Below are positions 54,755 to 63,163 of a stretch of 64,000 bases of DNA, piece after piece (position 1 is the first letter of the stretch; each line of letters opens with the position of its first letter). The position numbers and the translations under genes are program-made. This DNA is from JADGGV01 sp035715725. GTDB taxonomy: Bacteria; Gemmatimonadota; Gemmatimonadetes; Longimicrobiales; RSA9. Below the pieces are notes generated by a model that was given only the letters and a program-made list of their open reading frames with translations, was not told the DNA's origin and did not search any database. The stretch is taken from the NCBI GenBank assembly GCA_035715725.1, contig DASTKT010000173.1:1-64000 (forward strand), written 5' to 3'.

Positions 54755-55338
54755 TCAGCCCCGTCGTCGACGAGGTGTCCAGCCACCTCGACGGCCTCGC
54801 ACGGCTCGCGGCGCGCGCGTCCCGCGAGCTCGCCGGCGAGGTCGCGCAGGTCGCCGAGATGGTGCTGCACGCCGTGGAGGGCGGCCGGCGCCTCTTCTTC
54901 TGCGGCAACGGCGGCTCGGCCGCCGACGCCCAGCACCTCGCCACCGAGTACGTCGTCCGATTTCGGCGCAAGCGCCGCCCGCTGGCCGCCATCGCGCTCA
55001 CGACCGACACCTCGCTCCTCACGGCCGCCTCGAACGACCTCGGCTTCGAGTGGGTTTTCGCCCGGCAGGTGCAGGGGCTCGCGACCGCCGGCGACATCCT
55101 GTTCCTCCACTCGACGTCCGGAGATTCGCCGAACCTGCTGGAGGCGGCGCGCGTGGCCCGCGTGGAGGGCGTCCGCACGGTCGCGCTGCTGGCGCGGGGC
55201 GGGGGAGCGCTCAAGTCGCTGGTCGACGTCGCCATCGTCGTCCCGACCGACGATGGCGCCCACGCGCAGGAGCTGCACCTCGCCATCGGTCATGCCATCT
55301 GCGAGGTGGTCGAGTCGCGCCTGGCGGGCGCGGAGTAG
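54751..55338 (+). CDS. gmhA: Phosphoheptose isomerase GmhA
   Basis: Converts sedoheptulose-7-phosphate to D-glycero-D-manno-heptose-7-phosphate for the LPS inner core. The 195 residues form a SIS domain: FFCGNGGSAADAQHLATEYV, RRPLAAIALTTDTSLLTAASND, LHSTSGDSPNLLEAARVA and the metal-site AHAQELHLAIGHAICEVVE. The other heptose genes are not in the window. Confidence 0.9.
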   Translation: MISPVVDEVSSHLDGLARLAARASRELAGEVAQVAEMVLHAVEGGRRLFFCGNGGSAADAQHLATEYVVRFRRKRRPLAAIALTTDTSLLTAASNDLGFEWVFARQVQGLATAGDILFLHSTSGDSPNLLEAARVARVEGVRTVALLARGGGALKSLVDVAIVVPTDDGAHAQELHLAIGHAICEVVESRLAGAE

Positions 55339-55378
55339 CGCGACGCGAGCGCGCATCGATCCAAACCACGGAGCCTGA

Positions 55379-56140
55379 ATGCTCGGCCTCGACCTACGAT
55401 CCAGGACCGCCGTCGTCACCGGAGCCACGCGGGGCGTCGGCCGCGCGGTCGCCCTCATGCTCGCCGACGCGGGCGCCGACGTCGTCGTGACCTACGAATC
55501 CCGCGCGGCGGCGGCGGACGCCGTCGTCGCCGACCTCGAGCGCCGCGGGGTGCGCGCGTTCGCCGTCGGCGGCGACCTGGCCGACCCCGCCACCTCGGAC
55601 CGGATCTTCGCGCGCGTCCAGGCGGAGCTCGGCGGCCTCGACATCTACGTCGGCAACGCCGGCATCTGGCCGCCGGAGGACGTCGCCATCGCCGACATGG
55701 GCGAGGAGCGCTGGCGCCGCACGATCGCCGTCAACCTGGACTCGATCTTCTTCACGACCCGCGCCGCCGCGCGCATCATGCGCGACCACGGCCGCATCGT
55801 GCTGGTCTCCTCCACGGCGGGGCAGCGGGGCGAGGCGTACCACGCGGACTACGCCGCGACGAAGGGCGCGATCATCTCCATGGTGAAGGGGATCGCCATC
55901 GAGCTGGCGCGGCGCGACATCACCGTCAACTGCGTCGCGCCGGGATGGATCGACACCGAGATGTGCGACACGTCGTTCCAGGATGGCGGCCGCCAGCGGA
56001 TCGAGGCCGGCATCCCGCTCGGTCGCGTGGCCACGCCCGAGGACGTCGCGGGCCCCGTCGTGTTCCTCTGCTCGCCGTGGGCGCGTCACATCACCGGCGA
56101 GGTGGTGAACGTGAACGGCGGCTCGGTCCTGTGCGGGTGA
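55379..56140 (+). CDS. FabG-like short-chain dehydrogenase/reductase
   Basis: 253 residues. NAD(P)-binding VVTGATRGVGRAVAL, YVGNAGIW in place of the usual NNAG, active SSTAG and YAATKGAIISM, and the FabG-like ending HITGEVVNVNGGSVLCG. It could be an acyl-ACP reductase or act on a sugar or polyol; gene context (gmhA, nadE) does not decide. ATG at 55379. Confidence 0.85.
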   Translation: MLGLDLRSRTAVVTGATRGVGRAVALMLADAGADVVVTYESRAAAADAVVADLERRGVRAFAVGGDLADPATSDRIFARVQAELGGLDIYVGNAGIWPPEDVAIADMGEERWRRTIAVNLDSIFFTTRAAARIMRDHGRIVLVSSTAGQRGEAYHADYAATKGAIISMVKGIAIELARRDITVNCVAPGWIDTEMCDTSFQDGGRQRIEAGIPLGRVATPEDVAGPVVFLCSPWARHITGEVVNVNGGSVLCG

Positions 56141-56148
56141 GCCGCGAG

Positions 56149-56946
56149 ATGGATCGACTGCGGGACGCGTCGACGCTGCGCGCCTCCCTCGTCGCCTGGA
56201 TGCGCGAGCAGCAGGAGCGCACCGCGATGGACGGCTTCGTCTTCGGGCTCTCCGGCGGCGTGGATTCCGCCGTCGTCTGTGGGCTCGCGGCCGAGGCCGT
56301 GGGGGCCGAGCACTGCCTCGGGCTGATCATGCCCATCGAATCGGCCGAGGAGGATGCCCGCCTCGCGCAGGAGGTCGCCGCCCGCTTCGGCGTGACCGCG
56401 TTCCGGCTGGACCTCGACGGGCCGTTCGGCGCGCTCCTCGACTCGCTGGCGGACTTCCGCGAGCGCGCGGAGCGGCTTCTCGGCCGGCCCGCTCAGCCGC
56501 CCGACTGGCGCGCGGCTACCGGGGATGTGCTCGCCCGCGCCAACCTCAAGCCGCGCCTGCGGATGCTGTCGCTGTACTACTACGCGAACCTCCTCCGCTT
56601 CCTCGTCGTCGGCACCGGCAACCGCGACGAGTTCACCGTCGGCTACTACACGAAGTGGGGCGACGGCGCCGCCGACCTCTTTCCGCTCGGCGACCTGGTG
56701 AAGGCCGAGGTCTGGGCGCTGGCCCGCGATCTCGGCGTTCCCGCGGACGTCGTCGAGCGCGCGCCGACCGCGGGCCTCTGGCCCGGCCAGACCGACGAGC
56801 AGGAGCTCGGCTTCCCGTACGCGCTCCTCGACCGCTATCTGCTCGAGGGCTCCTCCGGCGACGACCTCGTCGACGCCGCGATCCGGCGCCGCGAGGAGAC
56901 CTCGCGTCACAAGTCCGCGCCGCCGCCGGTGGCGCGGCCGAGCTAG
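56149..56946 (+). CDS. nadE: NH3-dependent NAD+ synthetase
   Basis: Amidates nicotinate adenine dinucleotide to NAD+. The 265 residues have the PP-loop FGLSGGVDSAVVCGLA, LGLIMPIESAEEDARLA, VGTGNRDEFTVGYYTKWGDG and LGDLVKAEVWALARDLGVP. There is no N-terminal glutaminase domain, so it uses free ammonia. ATG at 56149 is preferred; a GTG at 56137 overlapping the previous stop is an alternative that adds four residues. Confidence 0.93.
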   Translation: MDRLRDASTLRASLVAWMREQQERTAMDGFVFGLSGGVDSAVVCGLAAEAVGAEHCLGLIMPIESAEEDARLAQEVAARFGVTAFRLDLDGPFGALLDSLADFRERAERLLGRPAQPPDWRAATGDVLARANLKPRLRMLSLYYYANLLRFLVVGTGNRDEFTVGYYTKWGDGAADLFPLGDLVKAEVWALARDLGVPADVVERAPTAGLWPGQTDEQELGFPYALLDRYLLEGSSGDDLVDAAIRRREETSRHKSAPPPVARPS

Positions 56947-56953
56947 AGCGCCC

Positions 56954-58321
56954 ATTCGCACGATCGCCCTCCAGCCGCCGCCGGCGGTCCGCGAGATCGC
57001 CCGCCGGCTCGAGGGCGCGGGATATCCGACCTTCGCCGTCGGCGGCGCCGTACGCGACGCCGTGCTCGGTCTCCCCGCCCAGGACTGGGACCTCGCCACC
57101 CGCGCGCGGCCGCCCGAGGTCCGCCGCCTCTTCCGCCGCACCGTTCCCATCGGCATCGAGCACGGCACCGTCGGCGTCCTGGGCCGCGACGGCGTCCTCT
57201 ACGAGGTGACCACGTTCCGCCGCGACGTCGAGACGTTCGGGCGGCACGCCGTGGTCGAGTTCGCGGATTCGGTGGAGGAAGACCTCGCCCGGCGGGACTT
57301 CACGATCAACGCGCTGGCGTGGGACCCGGCCACCGAGGAGCTGCGGGACCCGTACGGCGGCCTCGACGACCTGCGTGCCGGCGTGCTCCGGACGGTCGGG
57401 CGCGCGGAGGAGCGCTTCGCGGAGGACTACCTGCGCGTGCTGCGCGCGCTCCGCTTTTCGGGGCACTTCCGGCTCGCCATCGAGCCGCGCACCTGGGACG
57501 CGCTCGTCGCCGCCACGCCCGAGCTGCCGCGCCTCTCCGCGGAGCGCGTCCGCGAGGAGCTGATGAAGGTCCTGGCGAAGAGCCGGTGTGCCTCTGCCGG
57601 GCTCTCGCTCTACGCCGCCTCCGGCGCACTGGCCGTGCTCTACCCGGAGCTGGAGGCGCTCGTCGGTCTGGCGCGCTCCGAGGCGGCGGCCACGGATGCC
57701 TGGACCGAGAGCCTCCTCGCCGTCGACGCGCTCCCACCCTCCCGCCCCACGGTCCGGCTCGCGGCGCTGCTCCACCTGGTGGGCGCGCCGGCCGCACGGA
57801 CACGGGACCTGCGCGGCGGCTGGCGCTTCACCGGCCACGAGGTCGTCGGCGCCCGCAAGGCCGAGGATCTGCTGCGCCGCCTGAAGGCGTCCAACGCGGA
57901 GATCGAGCGCGTCGCCCGCCTGGTCCGGCACCAGTCGGACCTGTTCCCGCCGGACGCGCGGGGCGCCACCGTACGGCGTTGGCTGCGCCTCCTCGGGCCC
58001 GGTCTCGTGAACGACTTCTGGCGGCTCCGCTTCGCGCTCTGGCGCGCCGGCGAGCCGGAGCGCGCTGGAGTGACGCCGCCACCGCGCCCGGAGGACCTCC
58101 TCGAGCGGTACCGCATGGCCCGCCACATCATCCGGCAGCATCCGCCGCTCCAGGTCGCCGACCTGGCCGTCGGCGGCGCGGAGCTGAAGGCGCTCGGCAT
58201 CCCGCCGGGCCCCCGCTACGGCGAGATTCTGCGCGCGCTCCTCGAGCGCGTCACGGACGAGCCCGAGCTGAACACGACGGAAGCCCTTCTCGATCTGGTC
58301 CGCGAGGAAATCGAGCCGTGA
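56954..58321 (+). CDS. CCA-adding enzyme / poly(A) polymerase family nucleotidyltransferase, apparent ATT start
   Basis: About 455 residues. The N-terminal catalytic head has FAVGGAVRDAVLG, DWDLATRARPPEV, ARRDFTINALAWD and RFAEDYLRVLRALRFSG, as in class II tRNA nucleotidyltransferases. The later HD-type region has lost HD (LAALLHLVGAP). The conserved VGGAVRD lies upstream of the first ordinary start in frame (GTG 57062), and no ATG, GTG or TTG precedes it. ATT at 56954 (IRTIALQPPPAV) is the most likely start; E. coli pcnB, of this family, also starts at AUU. It lies 7 bases after nadE. Confidence 0.85.
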   Translation: MRTIALQPPPAVREIARRLEGAGYPTFAVGGAVRDAVLGLPAQDWDLATRARPPEVRRLFRRTVPIGIEHGTVGVLGRDGVLYEVTTFRRDVETFGRHAVVEFADSVEEDLARRDFTINALAWDPATEELRDPYGGLDDLRAGVLRTVGRAEERFAEDYLRVLRALRFSGHFRLAIEPRTWDALVAATPELPRLSAERVREELMKVLAKSRCASAGLSLYAASGALAVLYPELEALVGLARSEAAATDAWTESLLAVDALPPSRPTVRLAALLHLVGAPAARTRDLRGGWRFTGHEVVGARKAEDLLRRLKASNAEIERVARLVRHQSDLFPPDARGATVRRWLRLLGPGLVNDFWRLRFALWRAGEPERAGVTPPPRPEDLLERYRMARHIIRQHPPLQVADLAVGGAELKALGIPPGPRYGEILRALLERVTDEPELNTTEALLDLVREEIEP

Positions 58322-59037
58322 TCCCGACTCTGCTCTACGCCACGCTCGCGGGCATGGCCGACATCCTCGGCGGGCTGCTCGTCGTCACACCCGCCCGGCG
58401 CAGCCACCGCTTCCAGCACTTCCTCGTCTCCTTCGGCGCCGGCTTCATGCTCGCGGTCGCGGTGCTCGAGATGCTGCCGGACTCGATGCAGGCCGCCGGC
58501 GGCCTCACCGCCGTGCTCGTCGGCTACCTGCTCGTGCACCTCACGCAGCACACGCTGACGCCTCACTTCCACTTCGGCGAGGAGACGCACGAGGAGGCCA
58601 TGGTCTCGCGCGGCATCGGCGGGTGGGCGCTGGTCGGACTCCTGCCGCATTCGTTCTTCGACGGCGTCGCCATCAGCAGCGCGTTCCTGGCCGGCCCGGA
58701 GCTGGGCACGCTCGTCTTCGCCGCCGTCGCGCTCCACAAGGTCCCGACCGGCGTCTCGCTGGCCAGCGTCATGCTCGCGAGCGGCAACTCGGCGCGGCGC
58801 GCCGTGCTCGCCGTCGTCGCCATCGCAGCGGCCACGATGCTCGGCGCCATCGTCACTCCGACGGTCGGAGTGCTCGTTCGCTACGGCCTCGCGCTCTCCA
58901 CGGGCGTGACGTTCTACGTGGCGGCCTCGAACCTGATCCCCGAGGCGCAGCGCGAGCCGGGCTGGTGGGTGCCCGCCGGGGTATTCCTCGGCGTCGTCGC
59001 GTTCTACCTCGTCCGTCTGCTGCTGCCGGCGACCTGA
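58318..59037 (+). CDS. ZIP-family metal transporter
   Basis: 239 residues with eight hydrophobic helices. The metal-site helices read LLPHSFFDGVAISSAF and VALHKVPTGVSLASV, variants of the ZIP HSxxDG and HExPHE motifs; a His/Glu-rich loop (HFHFGEETHEEA) lies between helices 3 and 4. It probably takes up zinc, iron or manganese. GTG at 58318 overlaps the preceding stop (GTGA). Confidence 0.88.
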   Translation: MIPTLLYATLAGMADILGGLLVVTPARRSHRFQHFLVSFGAGFMLAVAVLEMLPDSMQAAGGLTAVLVGYLLVHLTQHTLTPHFHFGEETHEEAMVSRGIGGWALVGLLPHSFFDGVAISSAFLAGPELGTLVFAAVALHKVPTGVSLASVMLASGNSARRAVLAVVAIAAATMLGAIVTPTVGVLVRYGLALSTGVTFYVAASNLIPEAQREPGWWVPAGVFLGVVAFYLVRLLLPAT

Positions 59038-59058
59038 TCGGTCCCGGCCGGAGGAGCC

Positions 59059-60471
59059 ATGTCCCCCACGCCGCGCCGTGCCCGCGAGAACCAGGATACC
59101 CTCTTCGCCGCATCGGCCCGGGCCGCGATCCAGCCGCTCGCCGCCCGCATGCGCCCCCGCACCGTCGAGGAGGTCGTCGGCCAGGACCACCTCCTCGCGC
59201 CCGGCAAGGCGCTCCGCACTGCCATCGACCGGGGCACTGTCGGCTCGATGATCTTCTGGGGGCCGCCCGGCAGCGGAAAGACTACGCTGGGCCGCGTGAT
59301 TGCCGAGACCACCAGCCGCGTGTTCGTCCCGTTCAGCGCCGTCACGGAGGGCGTCCCCCGCATCCGTGAGATCGCCGCCCAGGCCGCCGAGCGCCTCGCC
59401 GTCGGCGGACCCGCCACCATCCTCTTCATCGACGAGATCCATCGCCTGAACAAGGCGCAGCAGGACTCGCTGCTGCCTCACGTCGAGGAGGGCACCTTCA
59501 CGCTCATCGGTGCCACCACCGAGACGCCCAGCTTCGAGATCAACGGCGCTCTCCTCTCCCGCACGCGCGTCTTCGTGCTCCGTCCGCTGGCGGCCGCCGA
59601 CATCGAGGGGCTCCTCCGCCGCGCCCTTGCCGACGCCGACCGCGGCCTCGCGGCGCAGCGCCTCCACGTCGACGACGAGGCGCTCCGGCTCCTCGCCGAG
59701 GAGGCCGACGGCGACGCGCGCCGCGCACTCACCGTCCTCGAGGCCGCCGCCGACCACGCCGGCGAGGGCGGCCGCATCACCGTCGACGTCGCCCGCGAGG
59801 CGATGCAGCTCCGCTTCGCCCGGCACGACAAGGCCGGCGAGGAGCACTTCAACATGCTCTCCGCCTACCACAAGTCGCTCCGCGGCAGCGACCCGCAGGG
59901 CGCGCTCTACTGGATGGCCCGCATGATCCGGGGCGGAGAGGATCCCATGACGCTCTTCCGCCGCGCGATCGCCATGTCGGCGGAGGACATCGGCCTGGCC
60001 GACCCGAACGCGCTCCAGGTCGCCGTCGCCGCCCGGGACGCCTTCCACATGCTCGGTGAGCCCGAGGGCTACCTTCCACTCGCCGAAATGACGATTTACC
60101 TGGCGACGGCGCCGAAATCGAACTCCTCGTACCGTGCGCTCCAGGCGGCCCTCGAGGCCGCCGAGCGGACCCCCGCCGCGCCCGTGCCGCTCCACATCCG
60201 GAACGCCCCGACCCGGCTGCATAAGGAGCTCGGCCACCACACGGGCTACCGTTACGCCCACGATGCGCCCGAGGCGTACCAGCCGCAGGAGTACCTCCCC
60301 GACGAGCTGGGTGGCGCCCGGTTCTACGAGCCCGGCCCGTTCGGCTTCGAGCGCGAGATCGAGAAGCGCCTGCGCTGGTGGGCGGACCTGAAGCACCGTG
60401 AGGGCGCCGCGGAGGCGGACGCGGACGGCGACGCGTCCGGGCCGCAGGGGACGGCCGGCGAGAGTGGGTGA
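59059..60471 (+). CDS. rarA: Replication-associated recombination protein RarA (MgsA)
   Basis: 470-residue AAA+ ATPase related to clamp loaders that acts at stalled forks. Walker A is FWGPPGSGKTTLGRVIAE, Walker B ILFIDEIHRLNKAQQDSLLP, sensor-1 IGATTETPSFEINGALLSR. The MgsA C-terminal tetramer domain is clear (HKSLRGSDPQGALYWMARMI, EGYLPLAEMTIYLATAPKSN). The C-terminus runs into the GAGTGGGC repeat, and the stop codon lies within its first unit. Confidence 0.95.
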   Translation: MSPTPRRARENQDTLFAASARAAIQPLAARMRPRTVEEVVGQDHLLAPGKALRTAIDRGTVGSMIFWGPPGSGKTTLGRVIAETTSRVFVPFSAVTEGVPRIREIAAQAAERLAVGGPATILFIDEIHRLNKAQQDSLLPHVEEGTFTLIGATTETPSFEINGALLSRTRVFVLRPLAAADIEGLLRRALADADRGLAAQRLHVDDEALRLLAEEADGDARRALTVLEAAADHAGEGGRITVDVAREAMQLRFARHDKAGEEHFNMLSAYHKSLRGSDPQGALYWMARMIRGGEDPMTLFRRAIAMSAEDIGLADPNALQVAVAARDAFHMLGEPEGYLPLAEMTIYLATAPKSNSSYRALQAALEAAERTPAAPVPLHIRNAPTRLHKELGHHTGYRYAHDAPEAYQPQEYLPDELGGARFYEPGPFGFEREIEKRLRWWADLKHREGAAEADADGDASGPQGTAGESG

Positions 60472-60567
60472 GTGGGCGAGTGGGCGAGTGGGCGAGTGGG
60501 CGAGTGGGCGGGCGCGGGCGACGGCACGGCTTTTCCCCCACTCCCCCTCTTCCCCCGTCGCCCACTC
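60462..60567. repeat. GAGTGGGC tandem repeat with inverted arm, copy 2
   Basis: Six head-to-tail 8-base units, one GAGTGGGT (60462-60469) and five GAGTGGGC (60470-60509), overlap the rarA stop codon. GCCCACTC follows at 60560-60567 and CCCACTCC at about 60536, so the strand can fold back. The spacer includes CTTTTCCCCC. The same unit occurs at 33866. Confidence 0.9.
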
Positions 60568-60626
60568 CGCCGCCCGGTGCACTCCTTGCGAGTCCTCGAT
60601 CGGGGAACCGCTTTCGGGAGTGCCAG

Positions 60627-61217
60627 ATGCGATCGAACCAGAGTGTGCTCGGCGCCCTCGTCCTCGCCGCGCTGATCGCCGCCGCCGGCTGCAAGAAGGA
60701 GAGCGAGCGCGCCGCGGAGGTCCGGCCCGAGACCGGCGCGCCGACCGTGCCGCCGGCCTCCGAGCCGCTCCCCGCGCCGATGCCGAACGAGGGCGCCGCC
60801 CAGGTGGGCGCCGCCCCACCCGCCGGCCAGACCGGCGAGCTGCATCCGTTCCAGCCGGTTGCGGGGCAGGGGAACGCGCGCGGGAGCCTGGTTGCCCGCC
60901 CCGACTCCGTGCATCCGGATTCGCTCAAGCTCGTTGCTCGGCTCGAGGGGCTTGCCCCCGGCGCGCACGCGTGGAATATCCACGCCGGCCCGTGCGGGCA
61001 GGAGGACGCGCCCGTTCTCGTCCCGCTCTCGCCGGCCGGCGGGAAGCCCGGCGCCGGCCACGATCTCCGCGCCGACCCGAAGGGCACCGTCTACGACAGC
61101 GTCAGCGTCCCGGCCGCGCCGCTGCGGACGAATCGGCCAGCCGCCGGCGCGAGCGTCCGTGTGCACGCCCGGGCCGGCGCAGACCACGGCCCGACCGTGG
61201 CCTGTGCGTCGCTCTGA
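60627..61217 (+). CDS. Lipoprotein with SodC/CHRD-like beta domain
   Basis: 196 residues. The lipobox LIAAAGCKKE gives a lipid-anchored protein. After a Pro-rich linker, residues about 85-190 resemble Cu/Zn-SOD-like or CHRD beta folds (ARLEGLAPGAHAWNIHAGPC, RVHARAGADHGPTVACASL), with two Cys likely to pair. The full set of Cu/Zn ligands is not present, so activity is doubtful. ATG at 60627 has GGGAG 8 bases upstream. Confidence 0.7.
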   Translation: MRSNQSVLGALVLAALIAAAGCKKESERAAEVRPETGAPTVPPASEPLPAPMPNEGAAQVGAAPPAGQTGELHPFQPVAGQGNARGSLVARPDSVHPDSLKLVARLEGLAPGAHAWNIHAGPCGQEDAPVLVPLSPAGGKPGAGHDLRADPKGTVYDSVSVPAAPLRTNRPAAGASVRVHARAGADHGPTVACASL

Positions 61218-61272
61218 GCGCCGGACGCGCCGAAGCTGCGCGCGTCGGGGGAACACTGGCGCCGCCGCCGGC

Positions 61273-61278
61273 TACAAT
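61273..61278 (+). promoter_or_regulatory. Possible -10 element
   Basis: TACAAT (five of six matches) lies in a GC-rich gap; the -35 at the right distance (GGAACA, 61250) is poor. It would give a leader of about 85 bases containing the hairpin at 61316. Confidence 0.35.
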
Positions 61279-61315
61279 TGAGGTGACTGCGGACGGTTTC
61301 TCCCGCGGCGGTAGC

Positions 61316-61343
61316 GCCCGCCCGGGGGCCGAGCCGGGCGGGC
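61316..61343 (+). other. 10-bp hairpin before the LEA-like lipoprotein gene
   Basis: GCCCGCCCGG (61316-61325) pairs with 61334-61343 around an 8-base loop, 26 bases before the ATG. No T run. It may stop the upstream transcript or shape the leader. Confidence 0.4.
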
Positions 61344-61368
61344 CCCCGGCGGAGGTGAGCTCAGGAAA

Positions 61369-61842
61369 ATGATCAGGCCACGTTCGATCGCGTTGCTTGT
61401 GGTGATGCTGGCGCTCGGCGCCTGTTTCCACGGCTTCAAGCGGCCGGAGATCCGGCTCGCCGGCCTGCGGCTCGGGGGGATCGGGCTCCGCGGCGGGCTC
61501 GTTTATACCCAGCTCGAAGTCGTCAACCCGAACAGCTTCGAGCTCCGCGCCGACAAGGTCCGCTACAACCTCCAGCTCAAGGACCCGGACGATCCCTCGA
61601 AGCTGCTGCCGCTCGCGGAGGGCACGTTCGACAAGGACGTGCGCATCCCTGGGCACAGCACCACCACCGTCGAGATCCCGGTCGAGTTCGGCATGGGAAG
61701 CGCCGGGGCGGCGGTGCAATCCGTGCTCAATCGGGGTACATTGAGCTACAGGGTTACGGGCGACGTCGAAGTGACCCGGCCGGTGGACACCACCGTGCCG
61801 TTCCGCCACGAGGGCGTGGTGTCCCTGGCGGGAGCCCGGTAG
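61369..61842 (+). CDS. LEA14-like (LEA_2) lipoprotein
   Basis: 157 residues. The signal peptide ends in lipobox ALGACFHG. The mature domain shows the LEA_2/WHy beta pattern: VYTQLEVVNPNSFELRADKV with the family NPN motif, then VRIPGHSTTTVEIPVEF and a final beta run. Bacterial members are tied to desiccation or stress by family only. hflX follows with the intervening AGGAG site. Confidence 0.85.
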   Translation: MIRPRSIALLVVMLALGACFHGFKRPEIRLAGLRLGGIGLRGGLVYTQLEVVNPNSFELRADKVRYNLQLKDPDDPSKLLPLAEGTFDKDVRIPGHSTTTVEIPVEFGMGSAGAAVQSVLNRGTLSYRVTGDVEVTRPVDTTVPFRHEGVVSLAGAR

Positions 61843-61853
61843 GGGAACAACGC

Positions 61854-61867
61854 AGGAGACTCCCATC
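61854..61867 (+). promoter_or_regulatory. Ribosome binding site followed by ATC start of hflX
   Basis: AGGAG (61854-61858) is followed by six bases and ATC (61865-61867), not ATG. The spacing is what a normal start would have, which fixes the initiation site even though the codon is non-standard. Confidence 0.65.
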
Positions 61868-63163
61868 GCACGCAACATCTCCGTCGAGCCGCGGAAGGAG
61901 CGCGCCATCCTCGTGGGCGCGCCCGACCGCACCCTCGGTCCCGTCGAGGCCGACGAACACATCCAGGAGCTCGAGCGACTCGTCGATACCGCCGGCGGCG
62001 AAGTCGTTGGCACGCTCCAGCAGCGTCTCGCCACACCGCATCCCAAGTACTACATCGGCGAGGGCAAGGCCAACGAGCTGCGCGAGCTGGCCCGCGAGCG
62101 CGGCGCCGACATCGTCGTCTTCGACGAGGAGCTGACGCCCGCCCAGGGAAAGAACCTCGAGGACCTCCTCAAGGTCCGCATCATGGACCGGACGGAGCTC
62201 ATCCTCGACATCTTCGCCATCCGCGCCCGCACCGCCGAGGCGCAGATGCAGGTCGAGCTCGCCCAGCTCGAGTACATGCTTCCGCGCCTGCGCCGCATGT
62301 GGACGCACCTCGAGCGCACCGCCGGCGGCATCGGCACGCGCGGCCCCGGTGAGACCCAGCTCGAGACCGACCGCCGCCTCATCGGCAAGCGCATCCGCGA
62401 CCTGAAGGAGAAGCTCCAGGTCGTCGCGCGCCGCCGCGCCACGCAGCGCAAGGGCCGCTCGGGCGAGTTCCGCGCGGCGCTCGTCGGGTACACGAACGCG
62501 GGCAAGTCCTCGATCCTGCGCGGGCTTTCCGGCGCGGAGCTGTTCGTCGAGGATCGCCTCTTCGCCACGCTGGATCCGGCGACGCGGAGCGTCGAGCTCC
62601 CGGGCGGCGCCCGCGTCCTGGTCACCGACACCGTCGGCTTCATCCGCAAGCTGCCGCACGACCTCGTCGCCTCCTTCCGCGCCACGCTCGAGGAGGCCAC
62701 CGAGGCCGACGTGCTCCTTCACATCATCGACGCCTCCTTCGGCCTCTGGCCCGAGCAGAAGGCCGTCGTCGAGGAGGTGCTGGCGGAGCTCGGGCTCGCC
62801 GACCGCCCGGTCATCCTCGTCTTCAACAAGGTCGATCGGCTGACGCATGCCGAGGAGCGCGCGCTCCGCGAGCAGGTCCAGGCCGTCTTCTCGCAGCCGA
62901 GCGTCTTCGTCTCGGCCCTCGAGCCGGGCGGCCTCGACGCGCTGCGCGACAAGCTGCTCGAGGAGCTCCGCGAGCTCCGGCCCGAGGTGCGCCTGCTGCT
63001 CCCGTCGACGGATGGCGAGGCGCTCGCCGCCGTCTACCGCGAGGGCGAGGTCCTCCGGCGCGCGGAGCAGGGCGAGGTCATCGAGCTCGTGGCGCGCCTG
63101 CCGCTCCCCGTCCTCGGCCGCCTCGAGCGCCGCGACGGGGTGGACGTCTCCAGGACGGCGTGA
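61865..63163 (+). CDS. hflX: Ribosome-associated GTPase HflX, apparent ATC start
   Basis: About 432 residues. The N-terminal HflX domain has the conserved RAILVGAPDR, TAGGEVVGTLQQRLATPHPK, YYIGEGKANEL and GGIGTRGPGETQLETDRR. The GTPase domain has ALVGYTNAGKSS, VTDTVGFIRKLPHDLV and LVFNKVDRL. The first ordinary in-frame start (GTG 61913) lies after the conserved RAIL segment and is poorly spaced from any ribosome site, while AGGAG stands six bases before ATC at 61865. HflX splits stalled ribosomes under stress. Confidence 0.93.
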   Translation: MARNISVEPRKERAILVGAPDRTLGPVEADEHIQELERLVDTAGGEVVGTLQQRLATPHPKYYIGEGKANELRELARERGADIVVFDEELTPAQGKNLEDLLKVRIMDRTELILDIFAIRARTAEAQMQVELAQLEYMLPRLRRMWTHLERTAGGIGTRGPGETQLETDRRLIGKRIRDLKEKLQVVARRRATQRKGRSGEFRAALVGYTNAGKSSILRGLSGAELFVEDRLFATLDPATRSVELPGGARVLVTDTVGFIRKLPHDLVASFRATLEEATEADVLLHIIDASFGLWPEQKAVVEEVLAELGLADRPVILVFNKVDRLTHAEERALREQVQAVFSQPSVFVSALEPGGLDALRDKLLEELRELRPEVRLLLPSTDGEALAAVYREGEVLRRAEQGEVIELVARLPLPVLGRLERRDGVDVSRTA

